DNA from: Actinoplanes sandaracinus
Lineage (GTDB): Bacteria > Actinomycetota > Actinomycetes > Mycobacteriales > Micromonosporaceae
Assembly: GCF_030009775.1 (NCBI RefSeq)
Contig: NZ_JASCTH010000037.1
Span: 1-64,000 of the forward strand
Direction of reading: 5' to 3'
Length of the DNA: 64,000 nucleotides
This document shows, in pieces, positions 9,416-18,908 of this stretch. How positions within the stretch are numbered: position 1 is the first letter of the stretch; each line of letters opens with the position of its first letter. The notes under the pieces were generated by a model. The model was not told where the DNA came from, did no database searches, and saw only the letters and a list, made by a program, of their open reading frames with translations. The position numbers and the translations under genes were made by a program.

Positions 9416-10984
9416 ATGGCGACTATGTCGCGACCTCGCTCTCGTGTTCCCCTCCTGGCCGGCGTCCTCGCTGTTGCCACGCTGCTGTTCGCCGGTTGTT
9501 CCGCGGCGTCCACTGCCGAATCGGGTGCGGCCGGCGATACCTTCGTGGTCGCTACCTCCGGTGAGCCGGACACGCTGAACCCGGTCCTCGGGTACGGGTC
9601 CGACGGCGCCTCGCTGATCTTCGACGGCCTGGTCGCCCGGGACGGAAACAACGCCCTCGTCCCGGCTCTCGCCGCGGAGCTTCCCCGGGTGGACGGCACC
9701 ACCGTGACCGCCACGCTGCGCAGTGGGGTGAGCTTCCACGACGGGACCGCGCTGACCGCGCGGGACGTCGTCTTCACCTACGAGTCGGTGCTGGATCCGA
9801 CGGTCGACTCCACGCTGCGCTCCGACCTGGACATGCTCACGAAGGTCGAGGCGCCGGACGCGTCCACCGTGGTCTTCACGCTCAAGTACCCGTACGCGCC
9901 GTTCCTGCAGCGGCTCACCCTCGGCATCGTGCCGGCGAAGGCGCTGACCGGCCAGGACATCAACAAGGCCGCGTTCAACCAGCGGCCGATCGGCACCGGC
10001 CCGTACCGGGTGACGTCCTGGACGCCTGGTGATCGCCTGCAACTGGCCGCGAACGACGCCTACTGGGGTGGCAAGCCGGCCAACCGGGGCGTGGTCGTCG
10101 CGTTCGTGCCGGATGACAACGTGCGGGCGCAGCGGGCCCGGGCCGGAGAGTTCGACGCGGTCGAGCTCGCGCCGAAGCAGGCCGCCGGCTTCGCCAAGAC
10201 GGTCAAGGTGCCGACCGCCGACTACCGCGGTGTGATGCTGCCGATGAAGAACCCGGTCACCGGCGATCTCGCGGTCCGCCGGGCTCTGAACGCGGGTGTG
10301 GACCGCGCGGCGATGGTCGCCGGCGTGCTGGCGGGTGCGGGGGAGCCGGCGTACGGGCCGATTCCCCCGACGTCGGAATACGCGGTGACCCAGGATCCGG
10401 CCGCCACCCCGGCCGCGACGATCCTGGACGAGGCGGGCTGGGTGGCCGGTGCGGACGGGATCCGGGCCAAGGGCGGGCAGCGGGCCGCGTTCACGCTGAT
10501 GTACCCGGCGACCGACAGCCTGCGTAAGGAACTGGCCCTGGCGGTGACCGCGGACGCCAAGAAGATCGGTATCGACGTGAGACCGGAAGGCCTGACCTGG
10601 GACGCGATCACCCCCCGGATGACGTCCGACGCGCTGATCATGGGGTTCGGGACGCCGTACGACCCGGATTTCGTCTCCTTCAAGCTGTTCCGCTCGCACT
10701 TCGCCGAGCAGGGCTTCTTCAACCCGGGCTCCTACACGTCGGCCGTGACCGACAAGGCGCTGCAGGACGGCCGGGACCAGGCCGCGATCGAGGACCGCAA
10801 GGCCGCGTACGCGACGTTCCAGAAGCAGCTCGCCGCCGACGTGCCGTGGGTGTTCCTCACCTACCTGCAGCACACCTACGTGGTCGGTGACGACGTCGCC
10901 GGGGTCACGCCGCGTGTCGAGCCGCATGAGCACGACGTGGCCAACAGCCTCTGGTGGAACATCAACACCTGGACCCGTACATGA
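9416..10984 (+). CDS. Nickel/peptide-type ABC transporter substrate-binding lipoprotein (NikA-like)
   Basis: The 522-residue SBP_bac_5 family protein has signal peptide and lipobox (TLLFAGCS), then FVVATSGEPDTLNPV, the family signature FHDGTALTARDVVFTYESV, and GTGPYRVTSWTPGD. It captures nickel, nickel-chelates or oligopeptides outside the membrane. The start is the ATG at 9416, just after the palindrome. The next gene overlaps by ATGA. The metal neighbourhood (CbiX, riboswitch, FecBCD systems) and the Nur-like palindrome favour nickel or a metal chelate over peptides, but the family alone cannot decide. Confidence 0.88.
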   Translation: MATMSRPRSRVPLLAGVLAVATLLFAGCSAASTAESGAAGDTFVVATSGEPDTLNPVLGYGSDGASLIFDGLVARDGNNALVPALAAELPRVDGTTVTATLRSGVSFHDGTALTARDVVFTYESVLDPTVDSTLRSDLDMLTKVEAPDASTVVFTLKYPYAPFLQRLTLGIVPAKALTGQDINKAAFNQRPIGTGPYRVTSWTPGDRLQLAANDAYWGGKPANRGVVVAFVPDDNVRAQRARAGEFDAVELAPKQAAGFAKTVKVPTADYRGVMLPMKNPVTGDLAVRRALNAGVDRAAMVAGVLAGAGEPAYGPIPPTSEYAVTQDPAATPAATILDEAGWVAGADGIRAKGGQRAAFTLMYPATDSLRKELALAVTADAKKIGIDVRPEGLTWDAITPRMTSDALIMGFGTPYDPDFVSFKLFRSHFAEQGFFNPGSYTSAVTDKALQDGRDQAAIEDRKAAYATFQKQLAADVPWVFLTYLQHTYVVGDDVAGVTPRVEPHEHDVANSLWWNINTWTRT

Positions 10985-11946
10985 TCAAGCTGATTCGGCG
11001 GCGGCTCGCCGTCGCCGTCCCGGTGCTGTTCGCGACCAGCGTGGGCATGTTCCTGCTCGGCGCGTCCTCCCCGATGGACCCGGCCATGCAGTACGCGGGC
11101 GCGGCCGCCTTCACCACCAGCCCGGAGAACATGGCCGAGCTGCGCGCCAACTGGGGCGTCGACGACCCGCTGCCCGTGCGGTACCTGCGCTGGCTGGGCA
11201 ACCTGCTGCAAGGCGACCTGGGCTGGTCCACCACCCGGCACGAGGACGTCGCCGCGGTGATCGGCGCCCGCGCCGGATGGACGCTGCTGCTGATCGGTAT
11301 CACCCTCGCCGTGGTGCTGGCCGGCAGCCTGCTGCTGGGCACGATCGCCGCGTACCGGCGTGGGGGCCTGCTCGACCGGGGGCTGCGCGCCGGAGCGTAC
11401 GCGGTCGAGTCGATGCCGGTGTTCTGGCTGGCTCTGGCCGCGATCGCGGTGTTCTCCCTGGCACTGGGCTGGTTCCCGGCCGGCGGCCTGACCGACGTGC
11501 GGGCCACCGGCACCGGTGTCGGTGACGTCGCGCATCATCTGGTGCTGCCGGTGACCGTTCTCGCCGTCTCGCAGACACCGTGGTTCCTGCTGTTCGTGCG
11601 GGACTCGGTCGCCGAGAGCCTGCGCGACGACCACGTCCTCGCCGCCCGGGCCCGGGGGCTCGCCGGGCGCACCGTGCTGTTCGGGCACGCGCTGCGCACC
11701 GCGCTGCTGCCGTTCCTCACCCTGGTCGGCACCCACCTGCCCGAGCTGGTCGGCGGGTCGGTGCTGGTCGAGACCGTGTTCTCGCTGCCCGGGCTGGGCG
11801 CGGTCAGTGTGCAGGCGGCACTGGGCAGCGATTTCCCGTTGCTCGCCGCGATCACCCTGATCACCACCGCGATGGTGCTGACGGCGAACCTCGCCACCGA
11901 CCTGGCCTACACCGCCGCCGACCCGAGGGTGCGCATCGATGGCTGA
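10981..11946 (+). CDS. ABC permease DppB/NikB type
   Basis: The 321-residue inner-membrane permease has five to six hydrophobic segments. It shows the N-terminal RRRLAVAVPVLF helix and the binding-protein-dependent transport EAA loop (VAESLRDDHVLAARARGL), which docks to the ATPase, then LPELVGGSVLVETVFSLPGLG. ATG 10981 overlaps the SBP stop (ATGA). The 3' end overlaps the next permease by 8 bases. It forms the membrane channel with the downstream NikC-type subunit. Confidence 0.9.
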   Translation: MIKLIRRRLAVAVPVLFATSVGMFLLGASSPMDPAMQYAGAAAFTTSPENMAELRANWGVDDPLPVRYLRWLGNLLQGDLGWSTTRHEDVAAVIGARAGWTLLLIGITLAVVLAGSLLLGTIAAYRRGGLLDRGLRAGAYAVESMPVFWLALAAIAVFSLALGWFPAGGLTDVRATGTGVGDVAHHLVLPVTVLAVSQTPWFLLFVRDSVAESLRDDHVLAARARGLAGRTVLFGHALRTALLPFLTLVGTHLPELVGGSVLVETVFSLPGLGAVSVQAALGSDFPLLAAITLITTAMVLTANLATDLAYTAADPRVRIDG

Positions 11947-12811
11947 CCTCGCCCTTGCCCGCCCGCGCCGCCGGACGTTGCGGCTACGGTCCGGCCACGT
12001 CGGCACGACACTCGCGGCACTCGTGCTCGCCGGCGCCGTGCTCGCTGGTCTGGCCGCGCCGCTGCTGTGGCCGCTCGACCAGAGCGCCATCGCCCTGGAC
12101 AACATCGCCCAGCCGCCGTCGCTCGCCCATCCCGGCGGCACCGACGACCTCGGCCGTGACGGGCTGCACCGCAGCCTCTACGGCCTGCGGGTCTCGCTGC
12201 TGGTCGGTCTGGTCGCCGCCGTCGTCGCGACCGTGATCGGCGGCCTGGTCGGCGGGATCGCCGGGCTGCTCGGCGGCTGGCCCGACCGGCTGCTGATGCG
12301 CGTCGTCGACACCATCTCGGCGCTGCCGCACCTGCTGCTGGGCATCTTCATCGTGGCGATGCTGCGGCCCAGCCTCGGCGCGGTGATCCTGTCCATCGCG
12401 CTGACCCACTGGCTGTCGACCGCCCGCATCGTCCGATCCGAGCTGCTGTCGCTGCGGACCCGGCCGTTCATCGACGCCGCGATCGCCGGCGGCGCGAGCC
12501 GGGCCCGGATCCTGCGCCGGCACCTGCTCCCGCACATCCTGCCGAAGATCGCCCTGGCCACCACGCTGATGATCCCGCACGCCGTCTGGCACGAGACGTC
12601 ACTGTCGTTCCTCGGCCTCGGCCTGCCGCCACACCTGGCGTCGCTCGGCAACATGATCAACGACGGGCAGCGGTCGCTGCTGACCGGCGCCTGGTGGGCC
12701 AGCATCGTCCCCGGCGCCGTCATCGTCATGGTCACCCTGGCCATCGCCGCGCTCGCCGCCCGCTGGCGCGACCGGCTCGATCCCCGAGTGCGAGCGGAGC
12801 TGAACCTGTGA
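11939..12811 (+). CDS. ABC permease DppC/NikC type
   Basis: The 290-residue permease has an N-terminal helix, a short periplasmic segment carrying HPGGTDDLGRDGLHRSLYG (the DppC-family LGTDxLGRDxxSR motif), and a C-terminal transmembrane domain. The EAA loop reads DAAIAGGASRARILRRHLLPH. It starts at ATG 11939 inside the previous gene and its stop overlaps the following GTG, showing tight translational coupling. It heterodimerises with the NikB-type permease. Confidence 0.9.
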   Translation: MADLALARPRRRTLRLRSGHVGTTLAALVLAGAVLAGLAAPLLWPLDQSAIALDNIAQPPSLAHPGGTDDLGRDGLHRSLYGLRVSLLVGLVAAVVATVIGGLVGGIAGLLGGWPDRLLMRVVDTISALPHLLLGIFIVAMLRPSLGAVILSIALTHWLSTARIVRSELLSLRTRPFIDAAIAGGASRARILRRHLLPHILPKIALATTLMIPHAVWHETSLSFLGLGLPPHLASLGNMINDGQRSLLTGAWWASIVPGAVIVMVTLAIAALAARWRDRLDPRVRAELNL

Positions 12812-13722
12812 CCCTGCTACAGATCGACGGGCTCAGCGTGCGCTTCCGGTTGCGCGACGCGGTGGTCCAGGCCGTGACAGACCTGACCCTGAGCGTACGG
12901 CCGGGCGAACTGCTCGCCGTCGTCGGCGAATCCGGGTGCGGCAAATCGGTGCTGGCCCACGCGCTGTTCGGGCTGCTGCCCCGCAACGCCGAGGTCACCG
13001 GCCGAGCCCTGATGGGCGAGGTCGACGTGCTCCGCTGCGGCGAGAAACGCCTCGCCCGTGAGATCCGCGGCCGGCGACTCGGCCTGGTCCCGCAGAGCCC
13101 GGCCACCGCGCTCACCCCGGTGCGCACCGGCCGCAGCCTGCTCGCCGAAACCCTGCGTGCCCACCGCCGCGATCCCGGCCTGGCGGACACCGTCGCCGCC
13201 GACGCCGGCCTCGACGCCCACGCGCTGGACCGGTATCCGTTCGAGCTGTCCGGCGGCATGGCCCAGCGGCTGGTCACCGCTCTCGCCCTGGCCAGCGACC
13301 CGCCGCTGCTGATCGCCGACGAACCCACCACCGGCCTGGACCGGCCGCTCGTCGACCACACCCTCGACCTGCTGCGCCGCCGGTGCGACAACGGCGGTGC
13401 GGTCCTGCTGATCACCCACGACCTCGCCGCGGCCGAACGCGTCGCCGACACCGTCGCGGTCATGTACGCCAGCCGGATCGTCGAACACCGGCCCGCCCCC
13501 GACGTTTTCGCGGCACCGGCCCATCCGTACACGGCAGCGCTGCTCGACGCCCTGCCGGACCGCGCCTTCACCCCCATCCCCGGGCACCCGCCGATGCTCA
13601 CCGCGCTGCCGCCGGGCTGCGCCTTCGCCGCCCGCTGCCCGCGGGCCGACACGGCGTGCGCCAGCCGGCCCGGCGGGCCGGTCGCCTGCCACCATCCACT
13701 CGTCTCGGAGGCCGTCGCGTGA
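12808..13722 (+). CDS. ABC ATPase DppD/NikD type
   Basis: The 304-residue ATPase has Walker A GESGCGKS, the Q-loop LVPQSPATAL, signature LSGGMAQR, Walker B LLIADEPTTGLD and the switch His in LLITHDLAAAE. The C-terminal oligopeptide/nickel-type extension has the Cys-rich segment CAFAARCPRADTAC, which in this family can carry an iron-sulfur cluster or act in regulation. It starts at GTG 12808, overlapping the NikC-type stop as GTGA. It pairs with the next, shorter ATPase. Confidence 0.92.
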   Translation: MTLLQIDGLSVRFRLRDAVVQAVTDLTLSVRPGELLAVVGESGCGKSVLAHALFGLLPRNAEVTGRALMGEVDVLRCGEKRLAREIRGRRLGLVPQSPATALTPVRTGRSLLAETLRAHRRDPGLADTVAADAGLDAHALDRYPFELSGGMAQRLVTALALASDPPLLIADEPTTGLDRPLVDHTLDLLRRRCDNGGAVLLITHDLAAAERVADTVAVMYASRIVEHRPAPDVFAAPAHPYTAALLDALPDRAFTPIPGHPPMLTALPPGCAFAARCPRADTACASRPGGPVACHHPLVSEAVA

Positions 13723-14387
13723 GTCTCACCGCCACCGGGATCCGGGCCGGCTACCGCGGACACAGCGTTCTCGACGACGTGTCACTGTCCATCGGAGCGG
13801 GGGAGACGGTGGGGCTGCGCGGTCCGTCCGGCAGCGGCAAGTCCACCCTCGTGCGTGTCCTCGCGCTGCTGCACACCCCGGACGCCGGGCACGTCAGCCT
13901 CGACGGCGACCGCATCGACGGCGCGCGGCACCGGGTGCCCGCCGACGTCCGTACCAGAATCGCGGTGTTGTTCCAGAGCCCCCGCGCCGCCGCCGACCCA
14001 CGGCTGAGCCTGGCCGACCTGATCGCTGAACCGCTGCGCGCGCTCCGGCGTCCCCGCGAGCACGTCGCCGGCCGGGTGGCCGAGCTCGCCGACCGGGCCG
14101 GGCTCACCGCCGACCTGCTGACCCGGCGCCCGCACGCGGTCAGCGACGGCCAGCTGCAGCGCGCGTGCCTGGCCCGGTCACTGGCGCACGAACCCCGCTA
14201 CCTGCTGTGCGACGAGGCCACCACCATGCTCGACGCCTCCACCCAAGCGCTCGTCGCCACGGTGATCACCGAACAGCAGCAGCGCACCGGTATGGGCGTC
14301 CTACTGGTCAGCCACGACCCGGCACTGCTGGCCCGGCGGGCCGACCGGACAGAGGATCTCCCCACCCCACCGGCATCAGTCCGTTGA
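13719..14387 (+). CDS. ABC ATPase DppF/NikE type
   Basis: The 222-residue ATPase has Walker A GPSGSGKST, a signature degenerated from LSGGQ to VSDGQLQR, Walker B YLLCDEATTMLD and LLVSHDPALLA. It is shorter than typical DppF (about 320 residues) because the C-terminal oligopeptide extension is missing, as in NikE-sized subunits. It starts at GTG 13719, overlapping the previous stop. The altered signature would make one ATP site less active than the other, as in asymmetric ABC pairs. Last gene of the importer operon, converging on the next ATPase gene. Confidence 0.88.
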   Translation: MSLTATGIRAGYRGHSVLDDVSLSIGAGETVGLRGPSGSGKSTLVRVLALLHTPDAGHVSLDGDRIDGARHRVPADVRTRIAVLFQSPRAAADPRLSLADLIAEPLRALRRPREHVAGRVAELADRAGLTADLLTRRPHAVSDGQLQRACLARSLAHEPRYLLCDEATTMLDASTQALVATVITEQQQRTGMGVLLVSHDPALLARRADRTEDLPTPPASVR

Positions 14388-14483
14388 GGGCTTCTGCCCA
14401 TCCGTCGGGAAATCCTTCATGTAGCTGGGGCACGGCCGGTCCCGTACGCGTTGATGCGGTCCTGAGCGTTCGAGCCGGCTCGA

Positions 14484-15280
<797 letters not shown>

Positions 15281-15281
<1 letters not shown>

Positions 15282-16348
15282 CAGGACGCCACCCGCCGTA
15301 GCACCAGCGCGAAGGCGGGTGCGCCGAGCAGTGCGGTGATGACGCCTGCCGGGAGCTCATGGGGTGAGAAGGCGGTGCGCGCGAACGTGTCGACCCAGAT
15401 GAGGAAGGTGGCGCCGACGAGTGCGGACAGGGGCAGCAGGCCGCGGTGCATGGGGCTGGCCATGATGCGGACGGCGTGCGGAACGAGTAGTCCGAGGAAG
15501 CCGATCGCGCCGGAGGCTGCCACGGCGGCGGCCGTCATGACGGCTGTCAGGATCATCAGCCAGATCCGGGCGGCGGTGACGTTGATACCCAGCGCGGCGG
15601 CGGAGTCCCAGCCGAAGGTGAAGGCGTCGAGCGCCGGAGCGAAGAATTGGACCACGACGACGCCGATCAGAACGATCACACCGGTGATGATCACCGATTG
15701 CCAGCGGGCTCCGGCGAGGGAACCGAGGAGCCAGTAGGTGAAGCCGCGGGTGGAGTTCGCGTCGCCGCTGACCATGAGGACGACCGAGGTGACGGCGGCG
15801 AAGAACTGCGACACGAGTACGCCGGTGAGTACGACGCGGGCGGGGTTGGCGACGCGGCCCCCGCCGAGCAGGATCAGCAGCACCCCGAAGGAGACCAGGG
15901 CGCCGATGAACGCTCCAGCCGAGAGGGAGAGGCCGCCGGCGCCGATGCCCAGCATGAGGACGGCGACCGCGCCCGTGGAAGCGCCGGAGGAGACTCCCAG
16001 CAGATAGGGGTCGGCCAGCGCGTTTCTGGTGACCGATTGCAGGACCGTGCCGGAGACCGCCAGCGCGATGCCGACGGCGGCGGCGAGCAGCACCCGCGGG
16101 ATGCGGGACTCCCAGATCAGGGCGTCCAGCAGTCTCGGCAGTGGCGCGGCGGGGGGGGAACCCCCCCGCCCCACGAGCCCGCCGGCCCGGGGAACCACCA
16201 CGAGCGGCCCGAGGTTCGCGGTGCCGAACAGCGATGCCCCGACGACCGACGCGAGCAGCCCGGCGGCGGCCAGAATCAGCAGCACGACGCGCGATGCGCG
16301 CCCGGAGCGTGGCGGAGCCTGATCAGCCGTCACCGGCATAGTCATCAT
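15281..16348 (-). CDS. FecCD-family ABC permease of metallophore importer
   Basis: The 355-residue FecCD permease has about ten helices, with IPRVLLAAAVGIALAVSGTV, NALADPYLLGVSSGAST, GAIGFLGLLVPHAVR and ELPAGVITALLGAPAF. After the first helix there is an atypical Gly/Pro-rich insert (PRAGGLVGRGGSPPAAPLP) encoded by facing runs of eight G and seven C at 16151-16168. The start is the first of two adjacent ATGs at 16348; it could be either, or the ATG at 16339. It lies 10 bases from the binding-protein stop. Confidence 0.9.
16151..16168. repeat. G-run/C-run inverted repeat inside a permease gene
   Basis: A run of G is followed by AA and a run of C (GGGGGGGG AA CCCCCCC), forming a perfect hairpin within coding sequence of the FecCD permease. 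Such homopolymers are prone to slippage and to sequencing error. The frame is intact across it here. It encodes the unusual Gly/Pro loop after helix one. Confidence 0.75.
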
Positions 16349-16358
16349 GCGCGGCTGG

Positions 16359-17381
16359 TCACTGAATCGCGGCCAGGCCGTCGACGAGTGCGGGAACCGC
16401 GTGCACGCTGCCGTGGCTGGGGTCCATGTAGCGGCCGGGGATGGTGATGAACCGGTTGTTCGCCACGGCGTCGAGTTTGCTGGTGAGCGGGTCCTTCTTG
16501 AGCAGGTCGATCTTTTCCTGTGCGGTGTCGTTGGGTTCCCCGCGGGTCAGGTCGGCCAGGATGATGGCGTCGGGGTTGCGGGCCGCGACCTCGTCCCAGC
16601 TCACCTCGGCCCACTTGGTCTCGGCGTCGTCGAAGATGTTCTTCACGCCCACGAGCCCGCAGATGTGCTGCGGCAGCCCGCCGGGTCCGGCGGCCCACGG
16701 GGTTCCCGCGTAGGTGGAGTAGAACCACATCACCTTCGGAGTGCCGTCGATCTTCTTGGCCGCCAAAGCTTTGTCGATCACCGCCTGTTGCTCGGTGACC
16801 AGTTTCTCGCCGGCGGACGGCACGTCGAAGATCGTGGCCAGGTCGCGGTACTCCTCGAACAGCAGCTTGAAGTCCGCGCCGGCCACGGTCTGGTGCGTGG
16901 CGCAGTCGAATTCCGTGAGGTAGGTGGGCACGTCGAGCTTGTGCAGTTCGGCGCGCTCCCCGGACTGGTCGGGCGTGAACATGCTCGCGAACGAGCTGTA
17001 CACGAAGTCGGGCTGTGCCTGCAGCAGCGCCTCGTGCTTGATCTCCGCGCCGGGCGCGGACAGGATCGGAATCTTCTTGTACTGGGCGGCGATGTCGTCC
17101 GGTGCCTTGTCGATCTCGTATCCCGAGCCGACGATCCGGTCACCCAGGCCCAGCCTGATGAGGATCTCCGCCGCTGACTGGTTCAGTGTGACGGCCCGCT
17201 GGGGCGCCGCCTTGACGGTCACGTCCGTGCCGCAGTTCTTCATGGTGAGCGGGTAGGTCGTCGTGACCTCACCGGTCTTCGTCTGCGTCTTGCCGGCCTC
17301 GGCGGACCCGTCGTTCGCGCAGCCCGTCAGCACGATCAGCGTCGAGGCGGCCAGCCAGGATGTAACCGTTTTCATTTTCAT
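16359..17381 (-). CDS. Lipoprotein binding protein for a metallophore (FecB-like)
   Basis: The 340-residue lipoprotein has signal peptide MKMKTVTSWLAASTLIVLTGC with a lipobox, then MKNCGTDVTVKAAPQRAVTLNQ and a two-lobed FecB/BtuF fold containing DFVYSSFASMF. It resembles the binding protein at 8072-9064. I take ATG 17381 (or 17375) because these sit directly at the signal peptide; longer upstream starts add non-signal sequence. It is read away from the biosynthesis genes across a 139-base shared promoter region. The ligand is inferred to be the metal complex of the product made by 17521-23399. Confidence 0.9.
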   Translation of the reverse strand: MKMKTVTSWLAASTLIVLTGCANDGSAEAGKTQTKTGEVTTTYPLTMKNCGTDVTVKAAPQRAVTLNQSAAEILIRLGLGDRIVGSGYEIDKAPDDIAAQYKKIPILSAPGAEIKHEALLQAQPDFVYSSFASMFTPDQSGERAELHKLDVPTYLTEFDCATHQTVAGADFKLLFEEYRDLATIFDVPSAGEKLVTEQQAVIDKALAAKKIDGTPKVMWFYSTYAGTPWAAGPGGLPQHICGLVGVKNIFDDAETKWAEVSWDEVAARNPDAIILADLTRGEPNDTAQEKIDLLKKDPLTSKLDAVANNRFITIPGRYMDPSHGSVHAVPALVDGLAAIQ

Positions 17382-17458
17382 CTGGCGGATGCTATCAGCC
17401 GGCCTCGATCGAACTGAAGGCTCGCGGCCATGGATGGCCCGCTTCGTGTGACCCCTCT

Positions 17459-17480
17459 TGAAAACGATTCCCAACTTCAT
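17459..17480. promoter_or_regulatory. Possible Zur/Fur-family site between importer and biosynthesis genes
   Basis: TGAAAACGATTCCCA at 17459-17473, followed by ACTTCAT, lies in the divergent region. Its left half equals the TGAAAACGATT half of actinobacterial Zur boxes; the right half is degenerate. It is placed to control both the binding-protein operon and the decarboxylase operon. No IdeR/DmdR iron box was seen. This is a weak prediction. Confidence 0.35.
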
Positions 17481-17520
17481 GTAGGAATGTGGGGCCAGCC
17501 GTCAGTATCCGGAGGTGTCG

Positions 17521-18879
17521 ATGAATGAACTGCCCTTCACCCTCACGGCTCGCCGGCACCCCGCTGTCTCGGCGCTCCTGGACTCCGAGCAAGTCCTGCT
17601 GGAGAGCCTGGTGGACGGACTGGGGTCGCCGCTGCACGTCGTGCTCCCGGAGGTCTTCGAGGAGAACGTCGCCGTGCTCCGAGAGGCGTTCGCCGAGTCC
17701 GGCGCCGACGCCGACATCCTGTTCGCCAAGAAGGCGAACAAGGCGGACTGTTACGTACGGTCGGCCGCCGCGCTCGGGATCGGCGTCGACGTCGCCAGCA
17801 CTCCGGAACTGGTCAACACTCTGTCCGGCGGCGTTCCCGGGCACCGCATCGGCGTCTCCGGGCCGGAGAAGGACGACACGCTGCACGCTCTCGCCGTCCA
17901 GCACGGCTGTCTGGTCGCCGTCGACTCCCTCAGCGAACTGCGCCGGCTGGCCGCGACCGCGAGACAGGCGCGCACCACGGTCCGGGTCCTGCTGCGAACG
18001 CGAGTGAACAGTCAGCCCACAAGCCGGTTCGGTATGGCCGCGCGGGAACGCCACGCCGCCACGGACCTGTGCGCCGAGCTCGCCGAGTTCGTCACTCTGC
18101 GTGGATTCTCGTTCCACCTCGCCGGCTACTCCACCGCCGAGCGCGCGCTGGCGGCGAACGAGATGATCGGCCACTGCGTCGACGCGCGGCGGCGTGGCTC
18201 ACCGGCCGCCGGGATCGTCGACATCGGCGGTGGGCTGCCGGTGCGCTATGTCGATCCACAACGGTGGGACGAGTTCCTCCAGCAGAACGAGCCCCGTCAC
18301 TACCACGCGAACAAAGAGTTCAAGGACTTCTACCCGTACGGCGGGCAGCCCGCCGGCCAGGCCGTACGCGAGATCATGAGACATCCGGTGAACGACCGGG
18401 AGAGCCTGGCGGACAGGGCGGACCGCGACGGCATCCGGTTCATCGTCGAACCCGGCCGCGCCCTGCTGGACCAGGCCGGATTCACCCTGTTCCGCGTCCA
18501 GCAGGTCGACGACCGGCGTGACACCGACGGCTACGCCATCGTCACCGTGGCGGGGAGCAGTTTCAGCCTGTCCGAACAGTGGTTCGACAGCGACTACCTG
18601 CCGGACCCGGTACTGCTGGCACCCCACCCCGCTGCCGGCGAGGTGTTCCCCGCTTGTGTCGCCGGTTCCACCTGCCTGGAGAGCGACCTGCTGACCTGGC
18701 GAAAGATCGCGTTCCCCCGGACGGTGCGGCGCGGTGACCATCTCGTCTACCTCAACACCGCCGGCTACCAGATGGACTCCAACGAATCGCCCTTCCACGA
18801 CGCCCGGTTACCGCTGAAGGTCGTCCTGCGCTCCGCCGGCGAGGGGAAACCCCCGCGCTGGCGGCTGGACCGGATCTGA
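17521..18879 (+). CDS. Fold-type III PLP decarboxylase (LysA/SbnH/Y4yA-like)
   Basis: The 452-residue alanine-racemase-fold decarboxylase has PLP Lys at residue 71 (FAKKANK), FHLAG, the glycine-rich phosphate loop DIGGGLPV, EPGRALL, and a C-terminal catalytic Cys region GSTCLESD. The family covers diaminopimelate/ornithine decarboxylases and SbnH, which decarboxylates a citryl-diaminopropionate in staphyloferrin B synthesis. With SbnA and SbnB homologues in the same operon, a substrate built on 2,3-diaminopropionate is likely, giving an ethylenediamine unit. Start ATG 17521 has GGAGG 5 bases upstream; the GTG at 17515 overlaps that box. First gene of five. Confidence 0.88.
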   Translation: MNELPFTLTARRHPAVSALLDSEQVLLESLVDGLGSPLHVVLPEVFEENVAVLREAFAESGADADILFAKKANKADCYVRSAAALGIGVDVASTPELVNTLSGGVPGHRIGVSGPEKDDTLHALAVQHGCLVAVDSLSELRRLAATARQARTTVRVLLRTRVNSQPTSRFGMAARERHAATDLCAELAEFVTLRGFSFHLAGYSTAERALAANEMIGHCVDARRRGSPAAGIVDIGGGLPVRYVDPQRWDEFLQQNEPRHYHANKEFKDFYPYGGQPAGQAVREIMRHPVNDRESLADRADRDGIRFIVEPGRALLDQAGFTLFRVQQVDDRRDTDGYAIVTVAGSSFSLSEQWFDSDYLPDPVLLAPHPAAGEVFPACVAGSTCLESDLLTWRKIAFPRTVRRGDHLVYLNTAGYQMDSNESPFHDARLPLKVVLRSAGEGKPPRWRLDRI

Positions 18880-18908
18880 CGCCGACCTCGAACAAGGAGA
18901 TGCCGATC

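Noticed and set aside
9386..10933. 515-codon minus-strand reading frame
   Set aside because: It is exactly antisense to the NikA-like gene, Arg/Gly/His-rich, with no family motif. It is a high-GC shadow.
17382..17520. IdeR/DmdR iron box controlling the metallophore genes
   Set aside because: No TTAGGTTAG-like sequence or close variant is present in the divergent region.
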